Assembly (NCBI RefSeq): GCF_016765775.1
Contig: NZ_JAESVN010000005.1
Location: 62,001-126,000, forward strand
Source of the DNA: Szabonella alba
Lineage (GTDB): Bacteria; Pseudomonadota; Alphaproteobacteria; Rhodobacterales; Rhodobacteraceae
DNA length: 64,000 bases
Reading direction: 5' to 3'
Every line of letters begins with the position of its first letter. Position 1 is the stretch's first letter. Made by a program: the position numbers and the translations under genes. A model generated the notes under the pieces. That model was given only the letters and a program-made list of their open reading frames with translations. It did no database searches and was not told the DNA's origin. Shown one piece after another: positions 8,846-18,542 of the stretch.

Positions 8846-10372
8846 TCAGGCCGCGTTCTTGCGCGCCGCGGCACGGGCGCGCATTGACTGAATGCCCTTG
8901 AACAGGGTCCACGCCCAGAGCAGCAGCACCGCAACCCCCAGACCCGCCGCAACGGGGCGTTCGAAGAACTCAAGGAACGACCCGTCGGACTTGATCATCG
9001 AGGTCAGGAACATCCGTTCGAACATGCCGCCCAGAACCAGACCCAGAATGATCGGCGCCACGGGAAAGCCGTTTTCTTCCAGCACCCAGCCCAGAATGCC
9101 CATCGCCGCCATCAGGATGATGCCATAGACCGAATTGGTCATCGCAAAGGCCCCAACGATGCAGAGGCTGAGCACGATGGGCAAAAGCACACGACGCGGC
9201 ACGCGCAGCACCGGGCGCGCCACCTTCACCGCCGCCCAGCCCAGTGGCACCATCACAAGCGCCGCCAGAATGAAGATCATGAAGACGGCATAGATCAGTT
9301 GCGGATTCATCAGGAACACGGTTGGCCCCGGATTCATTCCCTTCATATACAGCACGCCGATCACGATGGCGGTGATGCTGTCGCCGGGAATGCCGAAAAC
9401 CAGCGCCGGGATCCAGGACCCCGCAACGGCCGAATTGTTTGCCGCCGAGGCATCGACCAGCCCTTCGACATGGCCCTTGCCGTATTTCTCGGGCGTTTTC
9501 GAGAAGCGTTTGGAAACGGCATAGGACATCCATGCCGCGATATCGGCGCCTGCGCCCGGCAGCGCGCCGATCAGCGTGCCAAGGGTCGACCCGCGCAGGA
9601 TGTTCTTGGGATAGGTCCAGATCACCCCGCCGACGCCCTTGAAAAGCGGCCCGCTGGTGGGTGGCACATCCTGATGGGTTTCCTGCCCGCCCAGCCGGAT
9701 CATGCCGCGCAGGATTTCCGCCAGCGCGAAAAGCCCGATCATGGCGGGAATGAACTCGATCCCCGACAGCATGTCGATCTGCCCGAAGGTGAAGCGTGGC
9801 ACACCGGATGTTGGGTCCAGCCCCACCGTTGCCAGCGCCAGCCCGATCATCAGGGCGACCGCCGCCTTCAGCGGATCTGTCGAGGCGATGAAGATCGCGC
9901 AGGACAGGCCAAGGGCTGCCAGCCAGAAATATTCGAACGAGGTGAACAGCAGCGCGAATTCCGCCAGAACCGGCGCCCCGAGGATCAACACCGTCACGCC
10001 GAACAGCCCCCCGATGCAGGAGACGATGATATTGGTGCCAAGGCTGAGGTTCAGCTTGCCCGCGACGGACAGGCGGTAACTGTCCTCGACATAGGCGGCG
10101 GAGGCGGGCGTACCGGGGATGCGCAGCATCGCGCCGGGAATGTCGCCTGCAAAGATTGCCATGCCGCTGGCGGTGACGATGGCCGCCAATGCCGGGATCG
10201 GATCCATGAAGAAGGTCAGCGGCACCAGCAAGGCAACCGCCATCGTTGCGGTCAGGCCGGGCATCGCGCCCATGAACATGCCGAAAGCCCCGGCGAAAAG
10301 AACGACCAGCAGCACCTGCGGGTCCATGACCAGCAGGAAGGCCTGCCCGAGAACATCGAGGGAGGGCAACAT
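8846..10372 (-). CDS. tctA: tripartite tricarboxylate transporter large permease (TctA family)
   Basis: A 508-aa large membrane subunit of a TTT-family secondary carrier. It contains the TctA signature regions GAMPGLTATMAVALLVPLTF, GDIPGAMLRIPGTPASAAY and GALPGAGADIAAWMSYA, and repeated glycine-rich membrane segments in two homologous halves. The start MLPSLDVLGQ lies one base after the tctB stop (TGA C ATG), a typical coupled arrangement. It works with the small permease tctB and the periplasmic Bug-type receptor encoded just upstream. The substrate is unknown; TTT systems import citrate, terephthalate and other carboxylates. Confidence 0.94.
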   Translation of the reverse strand: MLPSLDVLGQAFLLVMDPQVLLVVLFAGAFGMFMGAMPGLTATMAVALLVPLTFFMDPIPALAAIVTASGMAIFAGDIPGAMLRIPGTPASAAYVEDSYRLSVAGKLNLSLGTNIIVSCIGGLFGVTVLILGAPVLAEFALLFTSFEYFWLAALGLSCAIFIASTDPLKAAVALMIGLALATVGLDPTSGVPRFTFGQIDMLSGIEFIPAMIGLFALAEILRGMIRLGGQETHQDVPPTSGPLFKGVGGVIWTYPKNILRGSTLGTLIGALPGAGADIAAWMSYAVSKRFSKTPEKYGKGHVEGLVDASAANNSAVAGSWIPALVFGIPGDSITAIVIGVLYMKGMNPGPTVFLMNPQLIYAVFMIFILAALVMVPLGWAAVKVARPVLRVPRRVLLPIVLSLCIVGAFAMTNSVYGIILMAAMGILGWVLEENGFPVAPIILGLVLGGMFERMFLTSMIKSDGSFLEFFERPVAAGLGVAVLLLWAWTLFKGIQSMRARAAARKNAA

Positions 10373-10373
10373 G

Positions 10374-10853
10374 TCAGAAGAACCCTTCGATAAAGCCGCG
10401 GGGCAGGGGCACGCGCAGCAGCACGGCAAAGGCCCACCAGCAGAACAGCGTGGTGCAGATCGCGGCGATGATCGCGGTCAGCGGGCGCACCTCGTGCCAC
10501 AGGAAGATCGCGAGCAGGGAAATTACCGAAACCGGCATATAGCCGACATGCGGCGCGACAAGGATCTGGCCCAAAATGGCCGCGAAAATCAGGATGACCG
10601 ACCCGATGCCCGCCACCTGCCGCAGGGGCGGCAACAGCGAGATCATTGCATGGCGCACACCTGCGCGCCGCCATGTCAGTTCCCGCAGACCCAGAAGCAC
10701 GCCCGCGATGATGAACCCGCAGCCCAGCAGCGTTGGCAGCAAGGAGGCGCCGTAAGGCTGGCCCGAAAAGGCCGGAAAGCCGGACGCCGTCCAGATCATG
10801 AACAGTCCCAGCAGGATGAACAGCGCCCCGGACAGCGCATCTGACAGTTGCAT
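10374..10853 (-). CDS. tctB: tripartite tricarboxylate transporter small permease (TctB family)
   Basis: A 159-aa four-helix protein with the TctB features: an N-terminal hydrophobic segment (LFILLGLFMIWTAS), a PYGASLLPTLLGCGF loop and a terminal helix pair (WWAFAVLLRVPLPRG). It lies between the receptor gene and tctA in the standard C-B-A transcription order and its stop nearly touches the tctA start. On its own it has no known catalytic role; it forms the membrane complex with TctA. Confidence 0.9.
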   Translation of the reverse strand: MQLSDALSGALFILLGLFMIWTASGFPAFSGQPYGASLLPTLLGCGFIIAGVLLGLRELTWRRAGVRHAMISLLPPLRQVAGIGSVILIFAAILGQILVAPHVGYMPVSVISLLAIFLWHEVRPLTAIIAAICTTLFCWWAFAVLLRVPLPRGFIEGFF

Positions 10854-10930
10854 TCGGTCTCCCCTTCCCGAGATGCGGACAGAGGCGCCGCAGCGCCTCC
10901 GTCCCCGTGGTGATCAGGATCGTGGGCCGA

Positions 10931-11929
10931 TCAGCCCTGCACAAGCCCTGCGGCGCGCATCGCAACGCCCATGGTTTCATCCGTGGCGGCCATGGTCGCG
11001 GCATGTTCCGCCGGCGGCTGATGGATGACGCCAAAGCTGCGCGAAGCCATGAATTCGGTATATTCCGGATCCGCCGCAATCTCCGCCAGCGCGGCAGACA
11101 GTTTGTCGGCCACATCGGCTGGCAGGTCCTTGGGACCGCAGATGCCGCGCCAGACCGCGATCAGGAAGTCGCCCGCATCCGATTCCATCAGCGTCGGCAC
11201 GTCGGGATGGGTGCCCAGACGCTCTTCGGCCATGATGGCAAGGTTCACGGCACGGCCCGCATCGACCATGGCCTTGGTTTCGCCAAGCGAGACCGGCACC
11301 AGATCGACACCGCCCGCGATCAGGTCCTGCATGCCCGGCGCAGCGCCTTCCGAGGGCACCCAGGTCACATGGTTCGGCTCAAGCCCCAGCGCTTGCAGCC
11401 AGCCGACCAGCGCAAGGTGCCAGATGCCGCCCTGTCCGGTGCCGGTGGCCTTCATCTCGCCCGGTGCCGAGGCCTTGATCGCCTCGACCAGTTCCCCGAT
11501 GGTGGACCAGCCGGAATCGGCGCGCACAGTAATTGCGGGCGCATCGGCATTCATCAGCCCAAGCGGCGTGAAATCGGTCGAGGTCAGTTCGGTCAGCCCC
11601 TGATGGTGCATCATCGCGATTTCCACGGTGACGACGCCCAGCGTGTAGCCATCCGGGGCAGAGGTCGCGATGGCCGAATGGCCGACAACGCCCGACCCGC
11701 CGGTGCGGTTCACCACGTTCACGGGCTGGCCCAGACGCCGCTCCAGCAGCGAGGCGATCACCCGGCCGCAGGCATCGGTGCCGCCGCCGGCACCCCAGGG
11801 CACGATCATGGTGATCGGGCGGCTGGGATAGTCCTGCGCGAAGGCGCGCATCGGCGCGGTTCCCGCCGCCGCCAAGGCGGCAGCGCCAGCGATCACGCCA
11901 CGGCGTGTCGGTTTGAAAGATGTCGTCAT
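10931..11929 (-). CDS. tripartite tricarboxylate transporter substrate-binding protein (TctC/Bug family)
   Basis: A 332-aa periplasmic solute receptor. The N-terminus has TRRGVIAGAAALAAAG, a possible twin-arginine-type signal, ending around MRAFAQDYPSRPI, where mature Bug proteins begin. The Bug signature follows: YPSRPITMIVPWGAGGGTD, then NRTGGSGVVGHSAIA and the carboxylate-pinning loop regions. The start MTTSFKP is preferred over an upstream Met because it begins the signal peptide. It is the first gene of the tct operon after the lyase gene and delivers the ligand to TctAB. Confidence 0.93.
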   Translation of the reverse strand: MTTSFKPTRRGVIAGAAALAAAGTAPMRAFAQDYPSRPITMIVPWGAGGGTDACGRVIASLLERRLGQPVNVVNRTGGSGVVGHSAIATSAPDGYTLGVVTVEIAMMHHQGLTELTSTDFTPLGLMNADAPAITVRADSGWSTIGELVEAIKASAPGEMKATGTGQGGIWHLALVGWLQALGLEPNHVTWVPSEGAAPGMQDLIAGGVDLVPVSLGETKAMVDAGRAVNLAIMAEERLGTHPDVPTLMESDAGDFLIAVWRGICGPKDLPADVADKLSAALAEIAADPEYTEFMASRSFGVIHQPPAEHAATMAATDETMGVAMRAAGLVQG

Positions 11930-11985
11930 ATCGGTTCCTCCCAAGTGAACGACAACCCCTCACGCGTCATGCGCGGGGGCCTATT

Positions 11986-12921
11986 TCAGGCGATCTCTGC
12001 CGCCCGGAATTCCTGCTCGGCCTCCAACAGGGACCGCGCGGCCAGGGCAACCCTGCCCCGGTCACGATCTGGAATCGGTGATGATGGTGCAATGATCATA
12101 CCAGTATCCGCAATACCCGATTGTCTGATTGCCTCGTGCAGCACGCGGATTTCATTGATCTCCCCGCGCAGGGCCTCCAGCGGCAGCAGCGGTTGCAGCA
12201 GCGCTTCGGCCCGCGCCCGGTCACCGGCCTGCAGGGCCCGCAGGATGGCCATCGACAGGGCAGGCGCGATGCAGACACAGCCCGCGGTAAAGCCCGCCAG
12301 CCCGTAATCGGCCAGATGCGGCAGGGCAGGCGGCTCACCAAAGCCCGAGATGATGCGCTCGGCCCCGATCGCCGCGATGATCGCATCCAGATAGGCGTCG
12401 CGCGCCCCGTCGCTGCGCGGAACCGCATATTTCACGCCAAAGACCACACCCTCGGCGCAAAGCGTGTCCAGATCCGCCGCAGCGATATAGCCATCGGTCT
12501 TGATGTAGATCAGCAGTTGCACGCCCGATCCGGCATGAAAATTGCGCAGCGCGGTCATCATGCCCTCCCGAGTCAGTGGCGGACCCATCGGCAGCAGCAG
12601 GGCCACCGGGAAATCACGGGTTCTCAGAATCTCGGCCTGATCGGCCAGCTTGCCGCCATCCGGCCCGACCGATGGCAGCAGCCATGTATCGGGCGCAACC
12701 AGCGCCGTCAGCCGGTCCAGCCAGTCGGCATAGCGCGACATCGGCCAGTGATGGACCAGCGCATTGCCGCCATAAAGGATCGTCGAGACGCCCCCCGCCT
12801 CAAGATGCCGGATGATCGCGCCATTCGCGGCATCACTCATATCGCCCGCCGCATCGCGGGCAAAGGGTGGCACGGCCATCACGGCGCGGGCCAGATCGGC
12901 GGGGGTGACTGTGCGGCGCAT
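11986..12921 (-). CDS. dihydrodipicolinate synthase / N-acetylneuraminate lyase family protein
   Basis: A 311-aa class I aldolase-fold protein of the DapA/NanA superfamily. It shows the Schiff-base Lys in FGVKYAV (K164), the active-site Tyr in LLIYIK (Y139) and the N-terminal AIIRHLEAGGVSTIL helix-strand. It diverges from true DapA: the GGTTGE motif is replaced by YGGNALVHHW. It is therefore probably a catabolic lyase or dehydratase for a 2-keto-3-deoxy sugar acid, keto-glucarate or hydroxyproline-type acid. It is the first gene leftward from the shared regulatory region, upstream of the tct genes, with the dehydrogenase and FadR-type regulator transcribed the other way. Confidence 0.85.
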   Translation of the reverse strand: MRRTVTPADLARAVMAVPPFARDAAGDMSDAANGAIIRHLEAGGVSTILYGGNALVHHWPMSRYADWLDRLTALVAPDTWLLPSVGPDGGKLADQAEILRTRDFPVALLLPMGPPLTREGMMTALRNFHAGSGVQLLIYIKTDGYIAAADLDTLCAEGVVFGVKYAVPRSDGARDAYLDAIIAAIGAERIISGFGEPPALPHLADYGLAGFTAGCVCIAPALSMAILRALQAGDRARAEALLQPLLPLEALRGEINEIRVLHEAIRQSGIADTGMIIAPSSPIPDRDRGRVALAARSLLEAEQEFRAAEIA

Positions 12922-13062
12922 GGCTTGGCTCCGGTAAAAAGCAGTTGGGCCACCTAGCGATGATTCGCATAATTAGTCAATAGTTGTAAAATCCGTTTTG
13001 CCGGGCTATGGCAGGCCGCGACAGGGACTTCAAGGCGCCCCATGGCGCGGGAGACAGGCAGA
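12922..13062. promoter_or_regulatory. divergent promoter/operator region of the tct-lyase and dehydrogenase-regulator units
   Basis: This spacer separates the two divergent transcription units. It contains a conspicuous AT-rich island (about 12961-13005, with AATTAGTCAATAG and GTTGTAAAAT) in otherwise GC-rich DNA. Such an island is where promoters and an operator for the FadR-type regulator encoded at 14071 would be expected. I could not define a clean palindrome by eye. Confidence 0.5.
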
Positions 13063-14058
13063 ATGAAACCAATCCGGGTGGCGATCGCGGGTGCAGGCGC
13101 GATCAGCAGTTTTCATCTTCACGGATGGCAGGCCCAGCAGGGTGTCGAACTGGTCGCGATCTGTGACCCCGACCGCAACCGCGCCGCGGAACGCGCCGCA
13201 GAATTCGGCATTCCGCAGGTGTTTGACGATGTGGCGCTGATGCTGGATGCCACCCGCCCCGATGCGCTGGACATCATCACCCCTGTTGCCAGCCATGCGC
13301 CGCTGGTGCGGTTGGCGGCAGACCATGGCATCCACGTCATCTGCCAGAAACCCATGACCCCCACCGTGGCCGAGGCCGAGGCGCTGATTGCCGAGGTGGG
13401 TGAGCGTATCCGTTTCATGGTGCATGAGAACTACCGCTTCCGCCCGCATTACGCGGAAATGATCGCCCGCCTTGCCGCCGGCGCGGTCGGCCGCATCCGC
13501 CATGTGCGCCTGACGGTCCGCGCCTCATCGTTGCATGACTATCCGGGCCGGGTGCCCTTCCTGCTGGGCCGCCAGCCCTATCTGGCGCAGTTCCCGCGTC
13601 TGCTGGTCTTTGAGGTGCTGATCCATCATCTGGACGCCCTGCGCGCCATGCTGGGGGAGATGGAACCGCTGGCCGCTATACTGGACCGGATCAACCCCGT
13701 GCTGGCGGGGGAGGATGCGGCGCTGGTGACGCTGCGCACGCAGACGGGCGCGCTGGTCCAGATCGACGCGAATATCTCGGCCCCCGGTCATCCGCCCCTG
13801 CCTGCCGACCGGCTTGAGGTGATGGGGGAAACCGACACGCTGATCCTTGATCATGACCGCATCACCCTTCTGTCCGACCCCGATACCGTGTCACTGCATG
13901 ATCTGGCGGCGAATTATCAGGCCTGTTTCACAGGGGCCGTCACCGAATTCGTCACCGGGCTGCGCACGGGCGGCGCCTTTGCCACCGACCGGCTGGACAA
14001 TCTGCGGACCTTGCGCCTGATGGAAGCCATCTACAGACTGGCGGGCGTGGCGATCTGA
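13063..14058 (+). CDS. Gfo/Idh/MocA-family NAD(P)-dependent oxidoreductase
   Basis: A 331-aa two-domain dehydrogenase. The N-terminal Rossmann fold has VAIAGAGAIS at 5-14 and the acidic end of beta-2 in AICDPD. The usual EKP motif appears as QKPMTPTV, keeping the catalytic Lys but with Gln for Glu. The C-terminal domain contains VFEVLIHHLDALR, the His-containing motif typical of Gfo/Idh sugar dehydrogenases. The start MKPIRV is chosen because it begins the Rossmann strand; an in-frame ATG lies 7 codons upstream. The gene is 12 bases upstream of the regulator gene and divergent from the lyase/tct unit. It probably oxidises a sugar, sugar acid or inositol. Confidence 0.88.
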   Translation: MKPIRVAIAGAGAISSFHLHGWQAQQGVELVAICDPDRNRAAERAAEFGIPQVFDDVALMLDATRPDALDIITPVASHAPLVRLAADHGIHVICQKPMTPTVAEAEALIAEVGERIRFMVHENYRFRPHYAEMIARLAAGAVGRIRHVRLTVRASSLHDYPGRVPFLLGRQPYLAQFPRLLVFEVLIHHLDALRAMLGEMEPLAAILDRINPVLAGEDAALVTLRTQTGALVQIDANISAPGHPPLPADRLEVMGETDTLILDHDRITLLSDPDTVSLHDLAANYQACFTGAVTEFVTGLRTGGAFATDRLDNLRTLRLMEAIYRLAGVAI

Positions 14059-14070
14059 AGGAAACGGGCA

Positions 14071-14757
14071 ATGCAGCGCGAACCGACATTGGCCGATCAG
14101 GTCTATGACCGCCTGCTGCGCGCGATCATGACAGGCGATTATGCGCTGAACGCGCGCCTGCCCGCAGAGGAGTCGCTGGCCGTGGCCTGCGGCGTCTCAC
14201 GCCCTGTCCTTCGCATGGCACTGGCCCGGCTGCGCGATGACGGGATCGTTGCGGCGCGGCGCGGATCGGGCAATTATGTTCTCCGCCGTCCTGCGGCGTC
14301 GGTGGTGGATTTCGTGCCGCTGGGGTCGATCACCGATATCCAGCGCTGCTATGAGTTCCGGCTTGAGGTGGAATCAGCCGCCGCCTTCTGGGCCGCCCAA
14401 CGCCGGACCGAGGCCGATCTGGCCGCGATGCGCGCCGCCCATGACCGGATGGAAGCCCTGTACACCGCCCGCGACAAGGGGGTCGAGGCCGATCAGGCCC
14501 TGCATCTGGCCGTAGGGCGCGCCACGCATAACCCGTTTTTCGCCTCGGTGCTCGATTCGCTGGCCAGCCAGATCGGTTTCGGGATGAACCTGTCGCGCAG
14601 CCTGACGCTTCAGGCCGCCCCCGACCGGCAGGCCGAGGTCATGGCCGAACATGCCGCCCTGATCGACGCGATTGCGGCCCAGAACCCCGATGCGGCCCGC
14701 GCCGCCATGCAGGCCCATATCGCCGCCGCCCGCGACCGGATGTTCGAAGGGGGCTGA
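14071..14757 (+). CDS. GntR-family transcriptional regulator, FadR (FCD) subfamily
   Basis: A 228-aa regulator. Residues about 5-70 form the winged helix-turn-helix (LADQVYDRLLRAIMTGDY, RLPAEESLAVACGVSRPVLRMALARL, GIVAARRGSGNYVL). The C-terminal half is an all-helical FCD ligand domain, with the metal/acid ligand residues expected in the D...H...H pattern (DQALHLAVGRATHNPFF and EHAALIDAI). FCD regulators bind carboxylates or sugar acids, which fits the adjacent TTT transporter, lyase and dehydrogenase. An AAGGAAA ribosome-binding site precedes the ATG. It likely controls the 12.9-13.06 kb divergent region. Confidence 0.92.
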   Translation: MQREPTLADQVYDRLLRAIMTGDYALNARLPAEESLAVACGVSRPVLRMALARLRDDGIVAARRGSGNYVLRRPAASVVDFVPLGSITDIQRCYEFRLEVESAAAFWAAQRRTEADLAAMRAAHDRMEALYTARDKGVEADQALHLAVGRATHNPFFASVLDSLASQIGFGMNLSRSLTLQAAPDRQAEVMAEHAALIDAIAAQNPDAARAAMQAHIAAARDRMFEGG

Positions 14758-14771
14758 GCGCCCGCGCCCCC

Positions 14772-14820
14772 CTTTTTCTGTCCGTAAATATCCCGGGGGG
14801 TGAAGGGGGGCTGGCCCCCC
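14772..14820 (-). repeat. dispersed intergenic repeat copy A (hairpin plus GATATTT-ACAGAAA)
   Basis: Read on the minus strand, downstream of dapA, this is a G6/C6 hairpin, a CCCCCCGGGATATTT block and GACAGAAAAA. The same layout recurs downstream of other genes in the window (near 17.9, 46.2 and 58.2 kb). It lies between the convergent FadR-type regulator and dapA and may act as a bidirectional terminator. Confidence 0.6.
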
Positions 14821-14832
14821 TTCCTGAGGCGA

Positions 14833-15708
14833 TCAGTTCACAAGACCCGCATGGCGCATGGCCGCGTCGATCCGGCCCTTGGTCGCGTCGGTCAGCCCGA
14901 CCAGCGGCAGGCGCACCTCATCCGAACAGAGGCCAAGCCGCGACATGCCATATTTCGCCCCCGCAAGCCCCGGTTCAAGAAAGATCGCCTCATGCAACGG
15001 CATCAGCCGGTCCTGATAGTCCAGCGCGCGGGCATAATCCCCCGCCAGCGTCGCCTCCTGAAACTCGGCACAAAGCCGGGGTGCCACATTGGCGGTGACC
15101 GAAATGCAGCCCACGCCGCCATGGGCGTTGAAACCAAGGGCGGTCGCATCCTCCCCCGACAGTTGAATGAACTCCGGCCCGCAGGTGATGCGCTGCTGGC
15201 TGACGCGTTCCAGCTTGCCGGTCGCGTCCTTCACGCCCACGATGCGGGGCAGCCTCGCCAGCACGCCCATCGTTTCGGGTGACATGTCCACGACTGAACG
15301 GCCCGGAATATTGTAGATAATGATCGGCAGGTCGCAGCAGTCATGCAGCGCGGTGAAATGCGCGATCAGCCCGGCCTGGGTGGGCTTGTTGTAATAGGGC
15401 GTCACGACAAGGGCGGCATCGGCGCCCACGCGCTCGGCATGGCGGATCAGGCGGATGCCTTCGACCGTGTTGTTCGATCCGGCCCCCGCGATCACGGGGA
15501 TGCGCCCGGCGGCGGCCTTCACCACCTCTTGCACCACGATCTCATGTTCTTCATGGCTCAATGTAGGGCTTTCGCCGGTCGTGCCCACCGGCACGATGCC
15601 ATGGCTGCCCTCGGCCACGTGCCAGTCGACAAGTTTCTTCAGCGTGTCCAGATCCAGCGCACCGTTCTTGAACGGCGTCACCAGGGCAGGCATTGACCCT
15701 CTGATCAT
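14833..15708 (-). CDS. dapA: 4-hydroxy-tetrahydrodipicolinate synthase
   Basis: DapA condenses pyruvate with aspartate semialdehyde, the first committed step to diaminopimelate and lysine. The 291-aa product starts at [13 protein letters not shown]. An AAGGAG ribosome-binding site 9 bases upstream decides this start over the many in-frame Met codons upstream. Motifs are [14 protein letters not shown] (pyruvate carboxylate binding), [17 protein letters not shown] (catalytic Tyr) and GVKDATG (Schiff-base Lys). It is divergent from the lytic transglycosylase gene. Unlike the paralogue at 12 kb it keeps the full DapA signature. Confidence 0.96.
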   Translation of the reverse strand: MIRGSMPALVTPFKNGALDLDTLKKLVDWHVAEGSHGIVPVGTTGESPTLSHEEHEIVVQEVVKAAAGRIPVIAGAGSNNTVEGIRLIRHAERVGADAALVVTPYYNKPTQAGLIAHFTALHDCCDLPIIIYNIPGRSVVDMSPETMGVLARLPRIVGVKDATGKLERVSQQRITCGPEFIQLSGEDATALGFNAHGGVGCISVTANVAPRLCAEFQEATLAGDYARALDYQDRLMPLHEAIFLEPGLAGAKYGMSRLGLCSDEVRLPLVGLTDATKGRIDAAMRHAGLVN

Positions 15709-15884
15709 GACACGCATCTCCTTTGACATCGGGCCCCCGGTCCTCGAGTCGCCCTTCTTGGTTTCCTCGCGCCTTCTAGCCTTCGCCCGGAAGATTGCCA
15801 AGCGCAGGCAGGGCTTTGCCGCAACCGGCGCGTTGGCGCGGATGTGAGTTGCGGCGGCCCGGGCGGAATGGCAGGTTGCGTCCC
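15709..15884. promoter_or_regulatory. divergent dapA / transglycosylase intergenic region
   Basis: About 175 bases hold the two outward promoters. The AAGGAG serving dapA is at the left end. No further site was recognised. Confidence 0.35.
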
Positions 15885-17849
15885 ATGAAAACGCATTCGT
15901 TCCGACTGAGCCGCGCCCTGCCGCTTTTTTCCGCCATCCTGTTGACGGGGCTGGCTTCTTTTGCCGTACCCGCGCCGCTGCGGGCCGATCCCGCCGCCCT
16001 GCGCGCGGCATTTGAGGCGGCATCGGCGCGCGACTGGGACCGCGCCCTTGCGCTGGCCCCGCAGGGTGTGGGGCGCGATCTGGTGGAATGGCAGCGCCTG
16101 CGCGCAGGTGAGGGGCTGCTGGGGGAGTATGAAGATTTCATCCGCCGTCATCCCGACTGGCCCGGCATGGACTATCTGCGGCGGCAAGGGGAAACCGCCG
16201 TCGCCCGCTCAAACACGCCGGACCGGGTTCTGGCATGGTTTGCACAAGGCGATGCGGTCACCGCCGAGGGTACGATGGCGCATATCCGCGCGCTTCAGGC
16301 GCTGGGACGCGGGGATGAGGCGGCGGCGGTCGCGCGCCGTGCATGGGTCGGTCTGCGTCTGACGGCGGCCGAGGATTCGGCGCTGCTGGCGCAGTCGGGG
16401 CAGGCGCTGGCCATCGCGCATGAGGCGCGGCTGGATGCGCTGCTCTGGGCTGGTGAGGCGGCCGAGGCTGAACGGATGCTGCCCCGGGTTCCGGCGGGCT
16501 GGCAGGCGCTGGCCCGGGCGCGCATGGCGCTGCGGGCCGATGCACCGGGGGTCGATGCACTGATCGAGGCGGTTCCGGCCGCGCTGCGTGATCATCCCGG
16601 CCTAGCGCAAGAGCGGTTCACATGGCGGATGCGCCGGCAGTTCTGGGACGGCGCACTGGATTTGCTGACCGAACGCTCGGCCAGTGCGACGGGGCTGGGC
16701 CATCCGGCGGAATGGGGCAGGCGGCGGATCCAACTGGTCCGGCAGTTGCTGTCCGACGGTCGCCCCCGTGACGCGCTGCGCGCCGCGACACCCCATCATC
16801 TGACCTCGGGCGGCGATTTTGCCGATCTGGAATTCCTTGCCGGCTGGATCGCGCTGCGCCATCTGAATGACCCTGAACGCGCGCTGGGCCATTTCCGCCA
16901 TCTGCGCGACGGGGTCTCGACCCCGATCAGCCTGTCGCGCGGCCATTACTGGGAGGGCCGTGCGCTGGAGGCGCTGGGCCGGGCCGATGCCGCGCAGGCC
17001 GCATATCGCGCCGGGGCCGCGCATCAGACGGCCTATTACGGGCTGTTGGCAGCAGAGCGGCTGGGCCTGTCGCTGGATCCCGCGCTGGCCGGTGGGGGGC
17101 AGAGGGTCGACTGGCGGCAAGCGGGTTTTGCGCAAGGATCGGTCATGCAGGCCGCGCGGCTTTTGCTGCAGGCAGGTGATCGCGGGCTGGCGCGGCGCTT
17201 CCTGCTGCATCTGGCCGAAGGCCTTGATGCAAGGGGGCTGGAGGCCTTGGGCGACTACGCGCTTGAGGCGGGTGAGCCGAATTTCGCCGTGCTGATCGGC
17301 AAAGAGGCGGCAGGGCGCGGCATCATCCTGCCGCGCGCCTATTTCCCGGTGCCTGAACTGGTGCCTGATGGCCTGCCTGTCAGCCGGGCCCTTGCCCTGT
17401 CCATCGCGCGGCGCGAAAGCGAATTTGCCGCCGATGTGCGCAGCCCCGCCGGGGCGCTGGGGCTGATGCAGGTCATGCCGGGCACGGCAAAACTGATGTC
17501 CGACAAGCTGGGCATTTCCCATTCCGTGCCGCGCCTGACCTCTGACCCGCCCCATAACGTGCGCCTGGGGGCGGCCTATCTGGCGCAACTGGTCGAGGAA
17601 TTCGGCCCCTCGGTCGCGCTGATCGCCTCGGGCTACAATGCCGGGCCGGGACGCCCGCGCCGCTGGGTCACCGAATTCGGTGATCCGCGCCAAAGTTCGG
17701 TCGATATGGTGGACTGGGTTGAAACCATCCCCTTTGCCGAAACGCGGACCTATGTGATGCGGGTGGTGGAATCGCTGGTCATCTATCGCGCGAAACTGCG
17801 CGGCAGCCCGGGGCCGGTGCGGGTGATTGCAGAACTGCGGGGCGGATAG
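15885..17849 (+). CDS. soluble lytic murein transglycosylase (Slt70-like)
   Basis: A 654-aa periplasmic enzyme that cleaves peptidoglycan glycan strands to 1,6-anhydro ends. The start MKTHSFRL opens a signal peptide ending near VPAPLRADP. Residues about 30-470 are an alpha-helical U-domain with TPR-like repeats ([21 protein letters not shown]). The C-terminal lysozyme-like SLT domain has the catalytic Glu in ARRES (E511), [13 protein letters not shown] and [13 protein letters not shown]. Length and domain order match Slt70. It is a single gene, divergent from dapA, followed by a repeat hairpin. Confidence 0.94.
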   Translation: MKTHSFRLSRALPLFSAILLTGLASFAVPAPLRADPAALRAAFEAASARDWDRALALAPQGVGRDLVEWQRLRAGEGLLGEYEDFIRRHPDWPGMDYLRRQGETAVARSNTPDRVLAWFAQGDAVTAEGTMAHIRALQALGRGDEAAAVARRAWVGLRLTAAEDSALLAQSGQALAIAHEARLDALLWAGEAAEAERMLPRVPAGWQALARARMALRADAPGVDALIEAVPAALRDHPGLAQERFTWRMRRQFWDGALDLLTERSASATGLGHPAEWGRRRIQLVRQLLSDGRPRDALRAATPHHLTSGGDFADLEFLAGWIALRHLNDPERALGHFRHLRDGVSTPISLSRGHYWEGRALEALGRADAAQAAYRAGAAHQTAYYGLLAAERLGLSLDPALAGGGQRVDWRQAGFAQGSVMQAARLLLQAGDRGLARRFLLHLAEGLDARGLEALGDYALEAGEPNFAVLIGKEAAGRGIILPRAYFPVPELVPDGLPVSRALALSIARRESEFAADVRSPAGALGLMQVMPGTAKLMSDKLGISHSVPRLTSDPPHNVRLGAAYLAQLVEEFGPSVALIASGYNAGPGRPRRWVTEFGDPRQSSVDMVDWVETIPFAETRTYVMRVVESLVIYRAKLRGSPGPVRVIAELRGG

Positions 17850-17865
17850 ATCTGTCGCGGCGCAA

Positions 17866-17935
17866 GGGGGGCGCTGCCCCCACCTCTTTGGCTCTCGCCA
17901 AATTCACCCCCCGGGTTATTCGGTGACAGAAAAAA
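17866..17935 (+). repeat. dispersed intergenic repeat copy B
   Basis: A GGGGGGC/GCCCCC hairpin, a spacer, then ACCCCCCGGGTTATTCGG and GACAGAAAAAA. The architecture and 3' end match copy A (minus strand at 14.8 kb) and copy D (58.2 kb). It lies directly after the transglycosylase stop and could terminate its transcript. Confidence 0.6.
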
Positions 17936-18020
17936 GGCCGGAGGGAGCCGAGGCGACAGGTCCGGCGCCGCATTGCGTCAAGGATTGCGTGGCGCGCGGG
18001 CTTCGCTTAAATCGGCGGGC

Positions 18021-18542
18021 ATGAAACGCCCTATCCTGATCCATCCCGACCCGAGGCTGAAAAAACGGTGCGATCCCGTCGGCGACGTAACGCCCGAGAT
18101 CGGCCAATTGGCCGAGGACATGCTGGCCACCATGTATGACGCGCCCGGCATTGGGCTGGCCGCGCCGCAGATCGGCGTGATGAAACGGCTGCTGGTCATG
18201 GATTGCGTCAAGGATCCGGAACTGCCGCCGCGTCCGATGGTGCTGGTCGATCCCGAAATCACATGGGCTTCGGAGGATCTGAACCAGTATGAGGAGGGTT
18301 GCCTTTCGATCCCGGACCAATATGGCACGGTCAGCCGCCCGGCCATCGTTCGGGTCGCATGGACCGGGCTGGACGGCCTGCGCGCCGAGGAGGAGTTTTC
18401 GGGTCTCTGGGCGACCTGCGTGCAGCATGAGATCGACCATCTGAACGGCAAGCTGTTCATTGATTATCTGGGACCGCTGAAGCGCCAGATGATCACCCGC
18501 AAGATGGAAAAGCTGAAACGGGATCTGGCGCGGCGCGGCTGA
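18021..18542 (+). CDS. def: peptide deformylase
   Basis: Removes the N-terminal formyl group from nascent proteins (EC 3.5.1.88). The 173-aa product has all three family motifs: GIGLAAPQ at 43-50, EGCLS at 92-96 with the metal-ligand Cys94, and HEIDH at 136-140 (ligands His136 and His140, catalytic Glu137). The start MKRPILIHPDPRL matches family N-termini. It is the first of a def, MFS pump, def-like, fmt series on the plus strand. This is the catalytically competent copy, in contrast to the paralogue at 19.9 kb. Confidence 0.96.
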   Translation: MKRPILIHPDPRLKKRCDPVGDVTPEIGQLAEDMLATMYDAPGIGLAAPQIGVMKRLLVMDCVKDPELPPRPMVLVDPEITWASEDLNQYEEGCLSIPDQYGTVSRPAIVRVAWTGLDGLRAEEEFSGLWATCVQHEIDHLNGKLFIDYLGPLKRQMITRKMEKLKRDLARRG

